From contig NZ_BQHO01000001.1 in NCBI RefSeq assembly GCF_021601385.1, positions 186,001-250,000 on the forward strand: 64,000 bases of DNA, given 5' to 3'. This document shows, one piece after another, positions 11,634 to 24,572 of the stretch (its first letter is position 1; each line of letters begins with the position of its first letter). Under the pieces are notes generated by a model. It ran no database searches. It was not told the DNA's origin and saw only the letters and a program-made list of their open reading frames with translations. The translations under genes and the position numbers were made by a program. The DNA comes from Pseudomonas parasichuanensis (GTDB taxonomy: Bacteria; Pseudomonadota; Gammaproteobacteria; Pseudomonadales; Pseudomonadaceae).

Positions 11634-12890
<1,257 letters not shown>

Positions 12891-12896
12891 AACGGG

Positions 12897-12940
12897 TAAA
12901 AAAACCGGCCGCCTCTTTATAAAGAAGCGGCCGGTTTTTT
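12897..12940. terminator. Bidirectional terminator between icd and cspD
   Basis: AAAACCGGCCGC at 12901 pairs with GCGGCCGGTTTT ending at 12938, with A-rich and T-rich flanks on both sides, so it can stop transcription from both convergent genes. Confidence 0.9.
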
Positions 12941-12963
12941 CGTATACCGGCAATATGCAGGGA

Positions 12964-13224
12964 TCAGGCTTGCAGGGGGACGGCCGGGGCGGCATTGCTT
13001 GTGCTGGTGTCAGCGCTGTTGGTGGCGTTCTGAATGTTCACCGCATGCAGGCCCTTGGGGCCTTGCAAGAGGTCGAACGTCACGGCCTGGCCGGCTTTCA
13101 ATGTTTTGTATCCTTCCATCTGGATGGCGGAGTAATGGGCGAACAGGTCGTCGCTCTTACCCTCCTCATTGATGAATCCGTAGCCCTTGGCATTGTTGAA
13201 CCACTTGACTTTACCGCTTGCCAT
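12964..13224 (-). CDS. cspD: Cold-shock domain protein CspD
   Basis: An 86-residue protein with the cold-shock domain: KVKWFNNAKGYGFINEEG contains RNP1 (KGYGFI), and DLFAHYSAI is RNP2. The acidic/small-residue tail (TSNAAPAVPLQA) is an extension beyond the 67-residue CspA core, usual for CspD. CspD binds single-stranded DNA and inhibits replication initiation in E. coli stationary phase. I use the ATG at 13224 with GAGGG upstream. Divergent from clpS, an arrangement conserved with E. coli. Confidence 0.94.
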   Translation of the reverse strand: MASGKVKWFNNAKGYGFINEEGKSDDLFAHYSAIQMEGYKTLKAGQAVTFDLLQGPKGLHAVNIQNATNSADTSTSNAAPAVPLQA

Positions 13225-13454
13225 CCCTATGTCCCTCTGCAAAGGACTCCATCACTGGAGTATCATCCACGTCATCCGCATACGAACCTTGCGAAAAATC
13301 TGGTTGACTGCGCGGATCTTTATCGACCACGGTGGGTTCTTATTGGTTGTAACACCGTTTTGCCGATAGTCAAGGTCAGCCGGCGCCCGCGCCGACAGGG
13401 GCCTGTGCGGTCAACTCACCACCTTAACCTGTCGATCATGATGAAATTCTTTCC

Positions 13455-13829
13455 ATGCATGTACCCAGTGAGATTCGACTAACATTCAATCAGGACCGCC
13501 CGCAGTCCCATGAGGACGGGCATGAGGATGATGGTGCCGGCCTTGCGGTGCAGGAGGCCAAACCCATCCTGCAGGCGCCACCGATGTACAAGGTGGTTTT
13601 GTTCAATGATGACTACACACCAATGGATTTCGTCGTCGAAGTGCTCGAGACGTTCTTCAATCTGAACCGCGAGCTGGCGACCAAGATCATGCTGACCGTC
13701 CATACCGAAGGGCGGGCAGTGTGCGGATTGTTTACCCGGGACATCGCCGAGACAAAGGCCATGCAGGTCAACCAATACGCCAGGGAAAGCCAGCATCCGC
13801 TACTCTGTGAAATCGAGAAGGACGGTTAA
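13455..13829 (+). CDS. clpS: ATP-dependent Clp protease adaptor ClpS
   Basis: A 124-residue adaptor with the conserved core [20 protein letters not shown]; the Asn-Asp pair and following hydrophobic pocket bind N-terminal Leu, Phe, Tyr or Trp of substrates. The Gly-Arg-Ala-Val-Cys-Gly segment before [11 protein letters not shown] is also typical. ClpS delivers N-degron substrates to ClpA, encoded 30 bases downstream in the same operon. The N-terminal 40 residues are a flexible, variable extension needed for delivery. Confidence 0.96.
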   Translation: MHVPSEIRLTFNQDRPQSHEDGHEDDGAGLAVQEAKPILQAPPMYKVVLFNDDYTPMDFVVEVLETFFNLNRELATKIMLTVHTEGRAVCGLFTRDIAETKAMQVNQYARESQHPLLCEIEKDG

Positions 13830-13859
13830 TCGCCGACCACTTGGGTATGAGGTGAAGCT

Positions 13860-16130
13860 ATGTTAAACCGCGAGCTCGAAGTCACCCTCAATCTGGCCTT
13901 CAAGGAGGCTCGTTCGAAGCGTCATGAGTTCATGACCGTCGAACATCTGCTGCTGGCACTCCTTGACAATGAGGCTGCCGCGACCGTTCTGCGCGCCTGT
14001 GGCGCCAATCTCGACAAGCTCAAGCATGACCTGCAGGAGTTCATCGATTCGACCACGCCGCTGATCCCCGTGCATGACGAGGATCGAGAAACCCAGCCGA
14101 CGCTGGGCTTCCAGCGTGTGCTGCAGCGTGCCGTGTTCCATGTGCAAAGCTCCGGCAAGCGTGAAGTGACCGGCGCCAACGTGCTGGTGGCAATCTTCAG
14201 CGAACAGGAAAGCCAGGCGGTGTTTCTGCTCAAGCAGCAGAGCGTGGCGCGCATCGATGTGGTCAACTACATCGCCCATGGCATCAGCAAGGTGCCGGGC
14301 CATGGGTCCCACAGCGACAACGATCAGGACATGCAGGACGAGGAGGGTGGCGAAACCTCCTCCTCCAGCAATCCGCTGGACGCCTATGCCAGCAACCTGA
14401 ACGAACTGGCCCGTGCCGGGCGTATCGATCCGCTGGTGGGGCGCGAGCAGGAGGTCGAGCGCGTTGCGCAGATCCTCGCCCGCCGGCGCAAGAACAACCC
14501 GCTGCTGGTCGGCGAGGCCGGGGTGGGCAAGACCGCCATCGCCGAAGGCCTGGCCAAGCGCATCGTCGATGGCCAGGTGCCCGACCTGCTGGCCCAGAGC
14601 GTGGTTTACTCGCTCGACCTGGGTGCGTTGCTGGCAGGTACCAAGTACCGCGGCGACTTCGAAAAACGTTTCAAGGCGCTGCTTGGTGAACTGAAGAAGC
14701 GCCCGCAGGCCATCCTGTTCATCGACGAGATCCACACCATCATTGGTGCGGGTGCAGCCTCTGGCGGCGTGATGGATGCCTCCAACCTGCTCAAGCCATT
14801 GCTGTCCTCGGGTGATATCCGCTGCATCGGTTCGACCACCTTCCAGGAGTTTCGCGGCATCTTCGAGAAGGATCGCGCCTTGGCGCGGCGCTTCCAGAAG
14901 GTCGATGTCACCGAGCCTTCGGTGGAAGATACCGTTGGCATCCTGCGTGGCTTGAAGGGGCGTTTCGAGAGTCATCACAACATCGAGTACAGCGATGAGG
15001 CGCTGCGTGCGGCGGCAGAGCTGGCTTCGCGCTACATCAATGACCGACACATGCCGGACAAGGCCATCGACGTGATCGACGAGGCGGGTGCCTACCAGCG
15101 CCTGCAGCCGGAAGCCAGCCGGGTCAAGCGTATCGAGGTGCCGCAGGTTGAGGACATCGTTGCCAAGATCGCGCGGATTCCGCCGAAGCACGTCACCAGT
15201 TCCGATAAAGAGCTGCTGCGCAACCTGGAGCGTGACCTGAAGCTGACCGTATTTGGTCAGGATCCGGCCATCGACTCGCTGGCCACGGCGATCAAGCTGT
15301 CGCGTGCGGGCCTGAAGGCACCGGACAAGCCAGTCGGTTCGTTCCTGTTCGCCGGCCCCACTGGTGTGGGCAAGACCGAAGCCGCCCGCCAGCTGGCCAA
15401 GGCGCTGGGTGTCGAGCTGGTGCGCTTTGACATGTCCGAGTACATGGAGCGACACACCGTGTCGCGCCTGATCGGTGCACCGCCCGGCTATGTTGGTTTC
15501 GACCAGGGTGGCCTGCTGACCGAGGCGATCACCAAGCAGCCGCACTGCGTGCTGCTGCTCGACGAAATCGAGAAGGCCCACCCGGAAGTCTTCAACCTGC
15601 TGCTGCAGGTGATGGACCACGGTACCCTGACCGACAACAACGGGCGCAAGGCGGACTTCCGCAACGTGATCCTGATCATGACCACCAACGCTGGTGCCGA
15701 AACTGCCGCGCGGGCCTCGATCGGTTTCACCCATCAGGATCACTCGTCCGACGCGATGGAGGTCATCCGCAAGAGCTTCACGCCGGAGTTCCGCAACCGC
15801 CTGGACACCATCATCCAGTTTGGTCGTCTCTCCCACGAGACCATCAAGAGCATCGTCGACAAGTTCCTCATCGAGCTGCAGGCGCAGCTCGAGGACAAGC
15901 GCGTGCTGCTGGAGGTTACCGATGCCGCGCGTGGCTGGCTGGCGGCTTCGGGCTACGACGTGCAGATGGGCGCGCGGCCGATGGCGCGGCTGATCCAGGA
16001 CAAGATCAAGCGGCCGCTGGCTGAAGAAATCCTGTTCGGTGAGCTGGCCGAACATGGCGGCGTGGTGCATATCGATCTGCGCGATGGCGAGTTGGTGTTC
16101 GACTACGAAACCACGGCAGAGGTGGCGTGA
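13860..16130 (+). CDS. clpA: ATP-dependent Clp protease ATP-binding subunit ClpA
   Basis: The 756-residue AAA+ unfoldase has an N-terminal Clp_N repeat domain (1-145), first AAA domain with Walker A GEAGVGKT (218-225) and Walker B ILFIDEIH, and second AAA domain with GPTGVGKT (499-506) and [15 protein letters not shown]. The C-terminus lacks the middle coiled coil of ClpB. ClpA threads substrates into ClpP, which is not in this window. A Ser-rich acidic linker (GGETSSSSN) separates the N domain from the first AAA module. Confidence 0.97.
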   Translation: MLNRELEVTLNLAFKEARSKRHEFMTVEHLLLALLDNEAAATVLRACGANLDKLKHDLQEFIDSTTPLIPVHDEDRETQPTLGFQRVLQRAVFHVQSSGKREVTGANVLVAIFSEQESQAVFLLKQQSVARIDVVNYIAHGISKVPGHGSHSDNDQDMQDEEGGETSSSSNPLDAYASNLNELARAGRIDPLVGREQEVERVAQILARRRKNNPLLVGEAGVGKTAIAEGLAKRIVDGQVPDLLAQSVVYSLDLGALLAGTKYRGDFEKRFKALLGELKKRPQAILFIDEIHTIIGAGAASGGVMDASNLLKPLLSSGDIRCIGSTTFQEFRGIFEKDRALARRFQKVDVTEPSVEDTVGILRGLKGRFESHHNIEYSDEALRAAAELASRYINDRHMPDKAIDVIDEAGAYQRLQPEASRVKRIEVPQVEDIVAKIARIPPKHVTSSDKELLRNLERDLKLTVFGQDPAIDSLATAIKLSRAGLKAPDKPVGSFLFAGPTGVGKTEAARQLAKALGVELVRFDMSEYMERHTVSRLIGAPPGYVGFDQGGLLTEAITKQPHCVLLLDEIEKAHPEVFNLLLQVMDHGTLTDNNGRKADFRNVILIMTTNAGAETAARASIGFTHQDHSSDAMEVIRKSFTPEFRNRLDTIIQFGRLSHETIKSIVDKFLIELQAQLEDKRVLLEVTDAARGWLAASGYDVQMGARPMARLIQDKIKRPLAEEILFGELAEHGGVVHIDLRDGELVFDYETTAEVA

Positions 16131-16149
16131 TATCGGGGCCGCTTTGCGG

Positions 16150-16215
16150 CCCTTTCGCGGCACAAGGCCGCTCCTACAGCGGTTGTTGTAGGAGCGGCCT
16201 TGTGCCGCGAAAGGG
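16150..16215. repeat. REP-type perfect 29-bp inverted repeat
   Basis: The arms 16150-16178 and 16187-16215 (CCCTTTCGCGGCACAAGGCC with GCTCCTACA, and its inverse) are exact reverse complements around an 8-base loop. It is the GTAGGAGCGGCC repeat family, also at 25987. It sits between convergent clpA and infA. Confidence 0.85.
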
Positions 16216-16247
16216 CTGGCAGCCCTGGATTTCCAAAACCCATAAAA

Positions 16248-16272
16248 AAGCCCGGCACATGGCCGGGCTTTT
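16248..16272 (-). terminator. Terminator of infA
   Basis: AAGCCCGGC / GCCGGGCTT stem flanked by AAAAAA and TTTTT; it follows the infA stop by 13 bases on the minus strand and could also act on clpA transcripts. Confidence 0.85.
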
Positions 16273-16285
16273 TCATGGCTTGAGC

Positions 16286-16504
16286 TTAGCGCGCACGGTA
16301 AGTGATGCGGCCCTTGCTCAGGTCGTACGGCGTCAGTTCGACGCGGACCTTGTCGCCAGTGAGAATACGGATGTAGTTCTTGCGCATCTTGCCAGAGATA
16401 TGCGCGGTAACGACGTGCCCGTTTTCCAACTCCACGCGGAACATGGTGTTGGGCAGGGTGTCGACGACAGTGCCTTCCATTTCGAAGCTGTCTTCTTTCG
16501 ACAT
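16286..16504 (-). CDS. infA: Translation initiation factor IF-1
   Basis: The 72-residue product [20 protein letters not shown]... is an OB-fold protein almost identical in layout to E. coli IF-1 (length 72). The S1-like strands include [20 protein letters not shown] and the terminal [12 protein letters not shown]. It binds the ribosomal A site during initiation. Its position between clpA and the aminoacyl transferases is conserved. The ATG at 16504 has GAGGG upstream. Confidence 0.98.
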
Positions 16505-16607
16505 GCAGTAAAGCCCTCGGTGTCCAGAGTTGGCCCGACGCGTAACTGCACCGGGCAAAAAAAGTGGCGTGGATTATGCCCGAAAATTGTGTTTCAAGCC
16601 AATGCTT

Positions 16608-17315
16608 TCAGTTGAGGCTGACCCAGCGCTGGTTGATCAGCAGTTCGATGGGGCGGTACTGGGTCTTGTAGTTCATTTTCTTGCAGTTCTTGATCCAGTA
16701 GCCAAGGTAGACGGCATCGAGGTTTTGCCGCAGTGCTTCGCCGATCTGCCAGAGAATGGCATAGCGGCCGAGGCTGCGACGCTCTTCCTCGGGCTCGTAG
16801 AAGGTGTAGACCGCCGACAGGCCGTTGGGCAGCAGGTCGCAGACCGCGATGGCCAGCAGGCGGCCTTCGAGGCGGAACTCGTAGAACCAGCAAAACGGCA
16901 GGTCACGCACCAGAAAGGTGGCGAACTGGTCGCGGCTTGGCGGGTACATGTCGCCATCGGCGTGGCGCTGCTCGATGTAGCGCCGGTACAGGTCGAAATA
17001 TTCTTCCTTGAACGCCGGGCGTGCGGCCGTGACGGTCAGGTCGGCGTTGCGCTTGAGGATGCGGCGTTGCTGGCGATTGGGGATGAAGCGTGCTGCGGGG
17101 ATGCGTGCCGGTACGCAGGCATTGCAATGCTGGCAATGCGGGCGATAAAGGTGGTCGCCGCTGCGACGAAAGCCCATTTCCGACAGGTCGGCGTACACGT
17201 GCACGTCCATTGGCTGGCTCGGGTCGAGAAACAGCGTGGTGGCCTGTTCATCCGGCAAATAGCTGCAGGAGTGGGGTTGAGTGGCATAGAACTTCAACCG
17301 CGCCAGCTCTGTCAT
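16608..17315 (-). CDS. bpt: Aspartate/glutamate leucyltransferase (N-degron pathway)
   Basis: The 235-residue protein belongs to the ATE-related Bpt family: a Cys-rich N-terminal region ([23 protein letters not shown]) and the C-terminal GNAT-like domain with [20 protein letters not shown]. Bpt attaches Leu to N-terminal Asp or Glu, creating ClpS substrates. Many databases label it arginyltransferase. Start at the ATG at 17315, with AAGGGG ten bases upstream; a TTG two codons earlier is less likely. It lies 57 bases downstream of aat, so the two transferases are cotranscribed. Confidence 0.93.
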   Translation of the reverse strand: MTELARLKFYATQPHSCSYLPDEQATTLFLDPSQPMDVHVYADLSEMGFRRSGDHLYRPHCQHCNACVPARIPAARFIPNRQQRRILKRNADLTVTAARPAFKEEYFDLYRRYIEQRHADGDMYPPSRDQFATFLVRDLPFCWFYEFRLEGRLLAIAVCDLLPNGLSAVYTFYEPEEERRSLGRYAILWQIGEALRQNLDAVYLGYWIKNCKKMNYKTQYRPIELLINQRWVSLN

Positions 17316-17372
17316 GATCAACCCCTTCGGTGAGACGTTGTTACTAAGTGTAAGCCAGCTCCGGGAACTCGC

Positions 17373-18053
17373 CTAGCGAACCCAGGCAGCGTGGTTGGGC
17401 TCATCGAGGTGCCTGGCCAGGTGTTCCGCGAAGTCCGCCCGGCTGATGGCGCGGGCGCCCAGGCTGTGCAGGTGGTTGGTCGGCATCTGGCAGTCGATCA
17501 GGGCGAAGCCGGCCTGGCGCAAGTGCTCGACCAGGGTCGCGAAGCCCACTTTCGAGGCGTTGTCGGCGCGGCTGAACATAGACTCGCCGAAGAACAGCCG
17601 GCCCATGGCCAGCCCGTATAGGCCGCCCACCAGTTCGCCCTCCTGGCGCACCTCCACCGAATGGGCAATGCCGCGCCGGTGCAGTTCGCAGTAGGCGGCG
17701 CGCATGTTGTCGGTGATCCAGGTGCCGTCTGCGTAGTCGCGTGGCGCGGCGCAGGCCGCGATCACGGCAGCGAAGTCAGTGTCGAAGCTGACCTGATAGC
17801 GGCCCTGGCGGATCAGCTTGGCCAGCGAACGCGAAACGTGCAGCTCGTCAGGGAACAGCACGGTGCGTGGGTCGGGCGACCACCACAGGATGGGCTGGCC
17901 ATCCTGATACCAGGGGAAACAACCATGGCGATAGGCCGCGACCAGGCGCTCGGGGGTGAGGTCGCCACCGGCAGCCAGCAGGCCGTTGGGGTCGTGCAGG
18001 GCTTTTTCCAGAGGTGGGAAGGTCAGCGAGTCGCGGGTCAGCCAGGTGAGCAT
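17373..18053 (-). CDS. aat: Leucyl/phenylalanyl-tRNA--protein transferase
   Basis: A 226-residue enzyme with the family segments [30 protein letters not shown] and [17 protein letters not shown], the last around the active site. Aat moves Leu or Phe from charged tRNA onto N-terminal Arg or Lys of proteins, marking them for ClpS-ClpAP. The ATG at 18053 has AGGAAG six bases upstream; a further in-frame upstream start (Pro-rich) is not credible. Order on this strand is aat, bpt, infA. Confidence 0.96.
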   Translation of the reverse strand: MLTWLTRDSLTFPPLEKALHDPNGLLAAGGDLTPERLVAAYRHGCFPWYQDGQPILWWSPDPRTVLFPDELHVSRSLAKLIRQGRYQVSFDTDFAAVIAACAAPRDYADGTWITDNMRAAYCELHRRGIAHSVEVRQEGELVGGLYGLAMGRLFFGESMFSRADNASKVGFATLVEHLRQAGFALIDCQMPTNHLHSLGARAISRADFAEHLARHLDEPNHAAWVR

Positions 18054-18131
18054 TGTCTTCCTGAGCGGCGGGGGAGGGGAGGGCGACAAGCATGGCGCGT
18101 GAGCTTTGCAGGGTCAATCGCCGTTGGCTTC

Positions 18132-18195
18132 TTCGCGGGTAAACCCGCTCCCGCAGGATAGGCGCATAACCTGGGGGTGCGGGTTTACCCGCGAA
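18132..18195. repeat. REP-type inverted repeat in the 397-bp aat-ftsK gap
   Basis: TTCGCGGGTAAACCCGCTCC at 18132 is mirrored by GTGCGGGTTTACCCGCGAA ending at 18195, same family as the element at 8702 but with mismatches near the loop. The gap 18054-18450 contains no gene; in P. aeruginosa, as I recall, trxB occupies this slot. Confidence 0.75.
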
Positions 18196-18393
18196 TGCGT
18201 CCGGCCAGGTGTTGGATTCACCTTCCAGTTGGCACCATCCGGCGTCTTTGTTGTCACACCTGTGCAAAAACACAGCATAAGCCTTTGTCACAAAAGAAAA
18301 TGCGTGCTCAAATTGCAACTAAATGAAAGTAGCCCCCGTTCACGGCCGAAACGGCGTGCCGCCATGGCGGCTGGCGGGCAGTAATGTTAAAAG

Positions 18394-18428
18394 TAGTGAT
18401 TTGTTGGCCAGTCACCGGCCAATCACTA
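18394..18428. promoter_or_regulatory. Interrupted palindrome upstream of ftsK
   Basis: TAGTGATT at 18394 and AATCACTA at 18421 are exact reverse complements, with inner GGCC arms at 18406 and 18417. It lies 22 bp before the ftsK start and could be an operator or a leader hairpin. No family can be named. Confidence 0.4.
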
Positions 18429-18450
18429 TTCGCGCAGGAATAGACGCGTT

Positions 18451-20868
18451 TTGAAGAAACCCACCACAACTCCAGCCCCCTTGCCTGTGCCCCTGTGGCG
18501 GCAGCAACTGCATTACCGCCTCAAGGAAGGTGCGTTGATCGCCGTCGGTGCCCTGTGCCTGTACTTGTGGATGGCGCTGCTCACCTACGACACGTCCGAC
18601 CCTGGCTTCAGCCACACCAGCAACGCCGACCAGGTGCTGAACGCCGCCGGCCGCGCCGGTGCCTACTTTGCCGATATCCTGTTCATGGTCCTCGGCTATT
18701 TCGCCTACATATTCCCGTTGTTGCTGGCAATCAAGACCTGGCAGATCTTCCGCGAGCGTCACCAACCCTGGCAGTGGAGCGGCTGGCTGTTCTCCTGGCG
18801 GCTGATCGGCCTGGTGTTCCTGGTGTTGTCGGGCGCGGCGCTGGCGCATATCCATTTCCACCCCTCGGAGAGCCTGCCGTTCTCCGCCGGCGGGGCCCTG
18901 GGCGAGAGCCTTGGGGATCTGGCGCGCAACCTGCTCAACGTGCAGGGCAGCACGCTGATGTTCATCGCGCTTTTCCTGTTCGGCCTGACCGTGTTCACCG
19001 ACCTGTCGTGGTTCAAGGTGATGGACGTCACCGGAAAGATCACCCTCGACCTGTTCGAACTGGTGCAAGGTGCCGCCAACCGCTGGTGGGAGGCGCGCAA
19101 CGAGCGCAAGCGCCTGGTGGCGCAGCTGCGTGAAGTGGACGAGCAGGTCGATGAAGTGGTCGCCCCGGTGGTGCCGGACAAGCGCGAGCAGATCAAGGCC
19201 CGCGAGCGCATCATCGAACGCGACGACGCCCTGACCAAGCACGTGGCCCAGCGCGAACAGCAGCCGGCCCCGGTGATCAACATGCCGCCACCGCAGCCCA
19301 AGGCGCCCGAGCCGAGCAAGCGGGTGATGAAGGAGAAGCAGGCGCCGCTGTTCGTTGACAGCGCCGTAGAAGGCACGCTGCCACCGATCTCCATCCTCGA
19401 CCCGGCCGAACAGAAGAAGATCGAGTACTCGCCGGAATCCCTGGCCGGTGTCGGTCATCTGCTGGAAATCAAACTGAAGGAATTCGGCGTAGAAGTCTCC
19501 GTCGATTCGATCCACCCCGGCCCGGTGATTACCCGTTACGAGATCCAGCCCGCCGCGGGCGTGAAGGTCAGCCGTATCGCCAACCTGGCCAAGGACCTGG
19601 CGCGCTCGCTGGCCGTGACCAGCGTGCGGGTGGTCGAAGTGATCCCCGGCAAGACCACCGTGGGTATCGAGATCCCCAACGAGAACCGCCAGATGGTGCG
19701 CTTCTCCGAAGTGCTGTCGTCGCCGCAGTTCGACGAGAACAAGTCGCCGGTCACCCTGGCCCTGGGCCACGATATCGGCGGCAAGCCGGTCATCACGGAC
19801 CTGGCGAAGATGCCCCACCTGCTGGTAGCCGGTACCACCGGTTCCGGCAAGTCGGTGGGCGTGAACGCCATGATCCTGTCGATCCTGTTCAAGTCGGGTC
19901 CGGAAGATGCGCGGCTGATCATGATCGACCCGAAAATGCTCGAATTGTCGATCTACGAAGGCATCCCGCACCTGCTGTGCCCGGTGGTCACCGACATGAA
20001 GGACGCCGCCAACGCCCTGCGCTGGAGCGTTGCCGAGATGGAGCGGCGCTACAAGTTGATGGCGGCCATGGGGGTACGTAACCTGGCTGGCTTCAACCGC
20101 AAGATCAAGGACGCGCAAGAGGCCGGCGAGGTCATCCACGACCCGCTGTACCGTCGTGAGAGCATGGACGACGAGCCGCCGACGCTGAAGACCCTGCCGA
20201 CCATCGTGGTGGTGGTCGACGAATTCGCCGACATGATGATGATCGTCGGCAAGAAGGTCGAAGAACTGATCGCCCGTATCGCCCAGAAAGCCCGTGCCGC
20301 CGGTATCCACCTGATCCTGGCCACCCAGCGCCCGTCGGTGGACGTGATCACCGGCCTGATCAAGGCCAACATCCCGACCCGCATGGCGTTCCAGGTGTCG
20401 AGCAAGATCGACTCGCGGACCATCATCGACCAGGGTGGCGCCGAGCAGCTGCTGGGTCACGGTGACATGCTGTACATGCCGCCGGGCACCAGCCTGCCGA
20501 TCCGCGTGCATGGCGCGTTCGTTTCCGACGACGAGGTGCATCGCACGGTCGAGGCGTGGAAGCTGCGCGGCGCGCCGGACTACAACGACGACATCCTCAA
20601 TGGCGTCGAGGAGGCCGGCAGCGGCTTCGAAGGTAGCAGTGGCGGTGGCGATGGTGACGACCCCGAAGCCGACGCCCTCTACGACGAAGCCGTGCAGTTC
20701 GTGCTCGAAAGCCGCCGGGCATCGATTTCCGCGGTACAGCGCAAGCTGAAGATCGGTTACAACCGCGCCGCGCGGATGATCGAGTCGATGGAGATGGCCG
20801 GCGTGGTCACCCCCATGAACAGCAACGGCTCGCGGGAAGTGATTGCCCCGGGCGGCCCGCGCGATTGA
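18451..20868 (+). CDS. ftsK: DNA translocase FtsK
   Basis: An 805-residue membrane-anchored motor. Residues 1-180 contain about four transmembrane segments (for example [17 protein letters not shown]); a Pro/Gln-rich linker follows; the motor domain has Walker A GTTGSGKS (461-468) and Walker [15 protein letters not shown]; the last about 65 residues ([20 protein letters not shown]) are the winged-helix gamma domain that reads KOPS and activates XerD. It moves chromosome dimers at the septum. The start appears to be TTG at 18451 with AGGA about 12 bases upstream; no better in-frame start is near. Confidence 0.96.
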   Translation: MKKPTTTPAPLPVPLWRQQLHYRLKEGALIAVGALCLYLWMALLTYDTSDPGFSHTSNADQVLNAAGRAGAYFADILFMVLGYFAYIFPLLLAIKTWQIFRERHQPWQWSGWLFSWRLIGLVFLVLSGAALAHIHFHPSESLPFSAGGALGESLGDLARNLLNVQGSTLMFIALFLFGLTVFTDLSWFKVMDVTGKITLDLFELVQGAANRWWEARNERKRLVAQLREVDEQVDEVVAPVVPDKREQIKARERIIERDDALTKHVAQREQQPAPVINMPPPQPKAPEPSKRVMKEKQAPLFVDSAVEGTLPPISILDPAEQKKIEYSPESLAGVGHLLEIKLKEFGVEVSVDSIHPGPVITRYEIQPAAGVKVSRIANLAKDLARSLAVTSVRVVEVIPGKTTVGIEIPNENRQMVRFSEVLSSPQFDENKSPVTLALGHDIGGKPVITDLAKMPHLLVAGTTGSGKSVGVNAMILSILFKSGPEDARLIMIDPKMLELSIYEGIPHLLCPVVTDMKDAANALRWSVAEMERRYKLMAAMGVRNLAGFNRKIKDAQEAGEVIHDPLYRRESMDDEPPTLKTLPTIVVVVDEFADMMMIVGKKVEELIARIAQKARAAGIHLILATQRPSVDVITGLIKANIPTRMAFQVSSKIDSRTIIDQGGAEQLLGHGDMLYMPPGTSLPIRVHGAFVSDDEVHRTVEAWKLRGAPDYNDDILNGVEEAGSGFEGSSGGGDGDDPEADALYDEAVQFVLESRRASISAVQRKLKIGYNRAARMIESMEMAGVVTPMNSNGSREVIAPGGPRD

Positions 20869-20927
20869 TGATCACCTTGCCGGGCGCACGAGGCGCCCGG
20901 CCCCTTAACCGTTTTACGAGGATTTCC

Positions 20928-21551
20928 ATGCGCGCGATTCGCATGCTGTTGGTTTCTGCCCTGGCCGCGGCCAGCCTGTCGGCCCATGCTGGCGAACAGG
21001 ACGTCCAGCGCCTGACCCAGTTGCTGGAAAAGTCGCAGACCATCGAAGCCAATTTCTCCCAGCTGACCCTGGATGCCGGTGGCACCAGCCTGCAGGAAAC
21101 GTCCGGCAAGATGACCGTCAAGCGCCCGGGCCTGTTCTACTGGCACACCAACGCGCCGCAGGAGCAGGTGGTGGTGTCCGACGGCAAGAACGTCACCCTG
21201 TGGGACCCGGACCTGGAACAGGCCACCATCAAGAAGCTCGACGTGCGCCTGAACCAGACCCCGGCATTGCTGTTGTCCGGTGACGTGTCGAAGATCAGCC
21301 AGAGCTTCGACATTACCTCCAAGGAGCAGGGCGAAGTCATGGACTTCACCCTGAAACCCAAGACCAAGGACACCCTGTTCGACTCGCTGCGCGTGTCGTT
21401 CCGCAAAGGCCTGATCAACGACATGCAACTGGTCGACAGCGTTGGCCAGCGCACCAACATCCTGTTCAATGGCGTCAAGGCCAACCAGGCGGTGCCGGAC
21501 AGCACCTTCAAGTTCGACATCCCCAAAGGCGCGGACGTCATCAAGGAGTAA
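20928..21551 (+). CDS. lolA: Outer-membrane lipoprotein carrier LolA
   Basis: A 207-residue periplasmic chaperone: signal peptide [21 protein letters not shown], then the LolA half-barrel with [14 protein letters not shown] and the family stretch [20 protein letters not shown]. It shuttles lipoproteins from LolCDE to LolB. The ATG at 20928 has GAGGA seven bases upstream. It sits 59 bases after ftsK and 12 before rarA, an order conserved in gammaproteobacteria. Confidence 0.96.
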   Translation: MRAIRMLLVSALAAASLSAHAGEQDVQRLTQLLEKSQTIEANFSQLTLDAGGTSLQETSGKMTVKRPGLFYWHTNAPQEQVVVSDGKNVTLWDPDLEQATIKKLDVRLNQTPALLLSGDVSKISQSFDITSKEQGEVMDFTLKPKTKDTLFDSLRVSFRKGLINDMQLVDSVGQRTNILFNGVKANQAVPDSTFKFDIPKGADVIKE

Positions 21552-21563
21552 GCGGAGCCCGTG

Positions 21564-22889
21564 ATGGACCTGTTTCGAAGCGAACCCGTTGCCCAGCCCC
21601 TGGCCGCCCGGTTGCGCCCGTCCAACCTGGACGAGTACGTCGGCCAGGAGCACCTGCTGGCACGCGGCAAGCCGCTGCGCGAGGCGCTGGAGCAGGGTGC
21701 GCTGCATTCGATGATCTTCTGGGGACCGCCCGGGGTGGGCAAGACCACCCTGGCGCGGCTGCTGGCGCAGTTCTGCGATGCGCACTTCGAAACGGTCTCG
21801 GCGGTACTGGCCGGGGTGAAGGAGATTCGCCAGGCGGTCGAGGTGGCCAAGCAGCAGGCTGGCCAGTACGGGCGGCGCACCATTCTGTTTGTCGACGAGG
21901 TGCACCGCTTCAACAAGTCACAACAGGACGCTTTCCTGCCCTACGTGGAGGACGGCACGCTGCTGTTCATTGGCGCCACCACCGAAAACCCGTCCTTCGA
22001 GCTGAACAACGCGCTGCTGTCGCGGGCCCGGGTGTACGTGCTCAAGAGCCTGGACGAGACGGCGCTGCACAAACTTGTCAGCCGTGCGCTGAGCGAAGAG
22101 CGTGGCCTGGGCAAGCGTAACCTGCGCGTGAGTGACGAAGCCTTCAAGATGCTCATGGCCGCCGCCGATGGCGATGGCCGTCGCATGCTCAACTTCCTCG
22201 AGAACGCCGCCGACCTTGCCGAAGACGGCAGCGAGATCGACGTCGAGATGCTGCACAGCCTGCTCGGCGACAGCCGCCGTCGTTTCGACAAGGGCGGCGA
22301 GGCGTTCTATGACCAGATCTCGGCACTGCACAAGTCGGTGCGTGGTTCCAACCCCGACGGCGCGTTGTACTGGTACGCGCGCATGCTCGACGGCGGCTGC
22401 GACCCGCTGTACATCGCCCGGCGCGTGGTGCGCATGGCCAGCGAGGACATCGGCAACGCCGACCCGCGCGCCCTGAGCCTGTGCCTGGCGGCCTGGGACG
22501 TGCAAGAGCGCCTGGGCAGCCCGGAAGGCGAGCTGGCAGTGGCCCAGGCCATCACCTACATCGCTTGCGCACCAAAAAGCAACGCGGTGTACATGGGCTT
22601 CAAGGCAGCCATGCGCGAAGCAGCCGAGCACGGTTCGCTGGAGGTGCCGCTGCACCTGCGCAATGCCCCGACCAAGCTGATGAAGCAGCTCGGTTACGGC
22701 GAGGAATACCGCTACGCCCACGACGAGCCGGATGCCTATGCCGCCGGTGAGGACTATTTCCCCGAGCAACTGGAACCGCGCCAGTACTACCAGCCGGTGC
22801 CACGTGGGCTGGAGCTGAAGATCGGCGAAAAGCTGCGTCACTTGGCCGAGCTCGACCGCACCAGCCCCCGTCAACGGAGAAAACCGTGA
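21564..22889 (+). CDS. rarA: Replication-associated recombination ATPase RarA (MgsA)
   Basis: A 441-residue AAA+ protein with Walker A GPPGVGKT (54-61), Walker [13 protein letters not shown] and sensor [11 protein letters not shown], then the tetramerisation domain. RarA acts at stalled replication forks. I prefer the ATG at 21564 (GGAG six bases upstream) over the adjacent GTG at 21561. The stop overlaps the crcB start (GTGA, 22886-22889), so crcB is translationally coupled. Confidence 0.95.
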   Translation: MDLFRSEPVAQPLAARLRPSNLDEYVGQEHLLARGKPLREALEQGALHSMIFWGPPGVGKTTLARLLAQFCDAHFETVSAVLAGVKEIRQAVEVAKQQAGQYGRRTILFVDEVHRFNKSQQDAFLPYVEDGTLLFIGATTENPSFELNNALLSRARVYVLKSLDETALHKLVSRALSEERGLGKRNLRVSDEAFKMLMAAADGDGRRMLNFLENAADLAEDGSEIDVEMLHSLLGDSRRRFDKGGEAFYDQISALHKSVRGSNPDGALYWYARMLDGGCDPLYIARRVVRMASEDIGNADPRALSLCLAAWDVQERLGSPEGELAVAQAITYIACAPKSNAVYMGFKAAMREAAEHGSLEVPLHLRNAPTKLMKQLGYGEEYRYAHDEPDAYAAGEDYFPEQLEPRQYYQPVPRGLELKIGEKLRHLAELDRTSPRQRRKP

Positions 22890-23260
22890 TCGCACTCATC
22901 GCCGCCGTCAGCGCCGGCGGCATCGCCGGCACCCTGCTGCGCTTTGCCACCTCCAACTGGGTAGCAGCCAACTGGCCGAAGCATTTCTATCTCGGTACGC
23001 TGGCGGTCAACCTGGTGGGCTGCCTGCTGATCGGCCTGCTGTACGGCCTGTTCCTGCACAAACCCATGGTACCGGTGGAGCTGCGCGCTGGGCTGATCGT
23101 CGGTTTTCTCGGTGGCCTGACCACCTTTTCTTCTTTTTCCCTGGATACCGTGCGCCTGCTCGAAAGCGGGCAGGTTCCGCTAGCCTTGGGCTATACCGGT
23201 ATTAGCGTGGTGGGCGGGCTGCTTGCAACCTGGGCCGGCCTCACCCTGACCCGATTCTGA
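22886..23260 (+). CDS. crcB: Fluoride exporter FluC/CrcB
   Basis: A 124-residue four-helix membrane protein with the Fluc signature [15 protein letters not shown] (Phe box and Thr/Ser lining the fluoride path) and the helix 1 [10 protein letters not shown]. It works as a double-barrelled dimer exporting fluoride. It begins with GTG inside the rarA stop codon. No fluoride riboswitch precedes it, so expression must come from the rarA operon. Confidence 0.95.
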   Translation: MIALIAAVSAGGIAGTLLRFATSNWVAANWPKHFYLGTLAVNLVGCLLIGLLYGLFLHKPMVPVELRAGLIVGFLGGLTTFSSFSLDTVRLLESGQVPLALGYTGISVVGGLLATWAGLTLTRF

Positions 23261-23278
23261 ACCAACACCTACCTATAA

Positions 23279-24571
<1,293 letters not shown>

Positions 24572-24572
24572 G

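Noticed and set aside
13863-16163. Minus-strand open frame of 766 codons antisense to clpA
   Set aside because: Shadow of clpA in a GC-rich frame; the ClpA motifs on the plus strand are unambiguous.
18412-20541. Minus-strand open frame of 709 codons antisense to ftsK
   Set aside because: FtsK is certain on the plus strand; the antisense translation is His/Gln/Arg-rich filler.
22800-22886. Fluoride riboswitch before crcB
   Set aside because: crcB starts inside the rarA stop codon, leaving no leader for a riboswitch.
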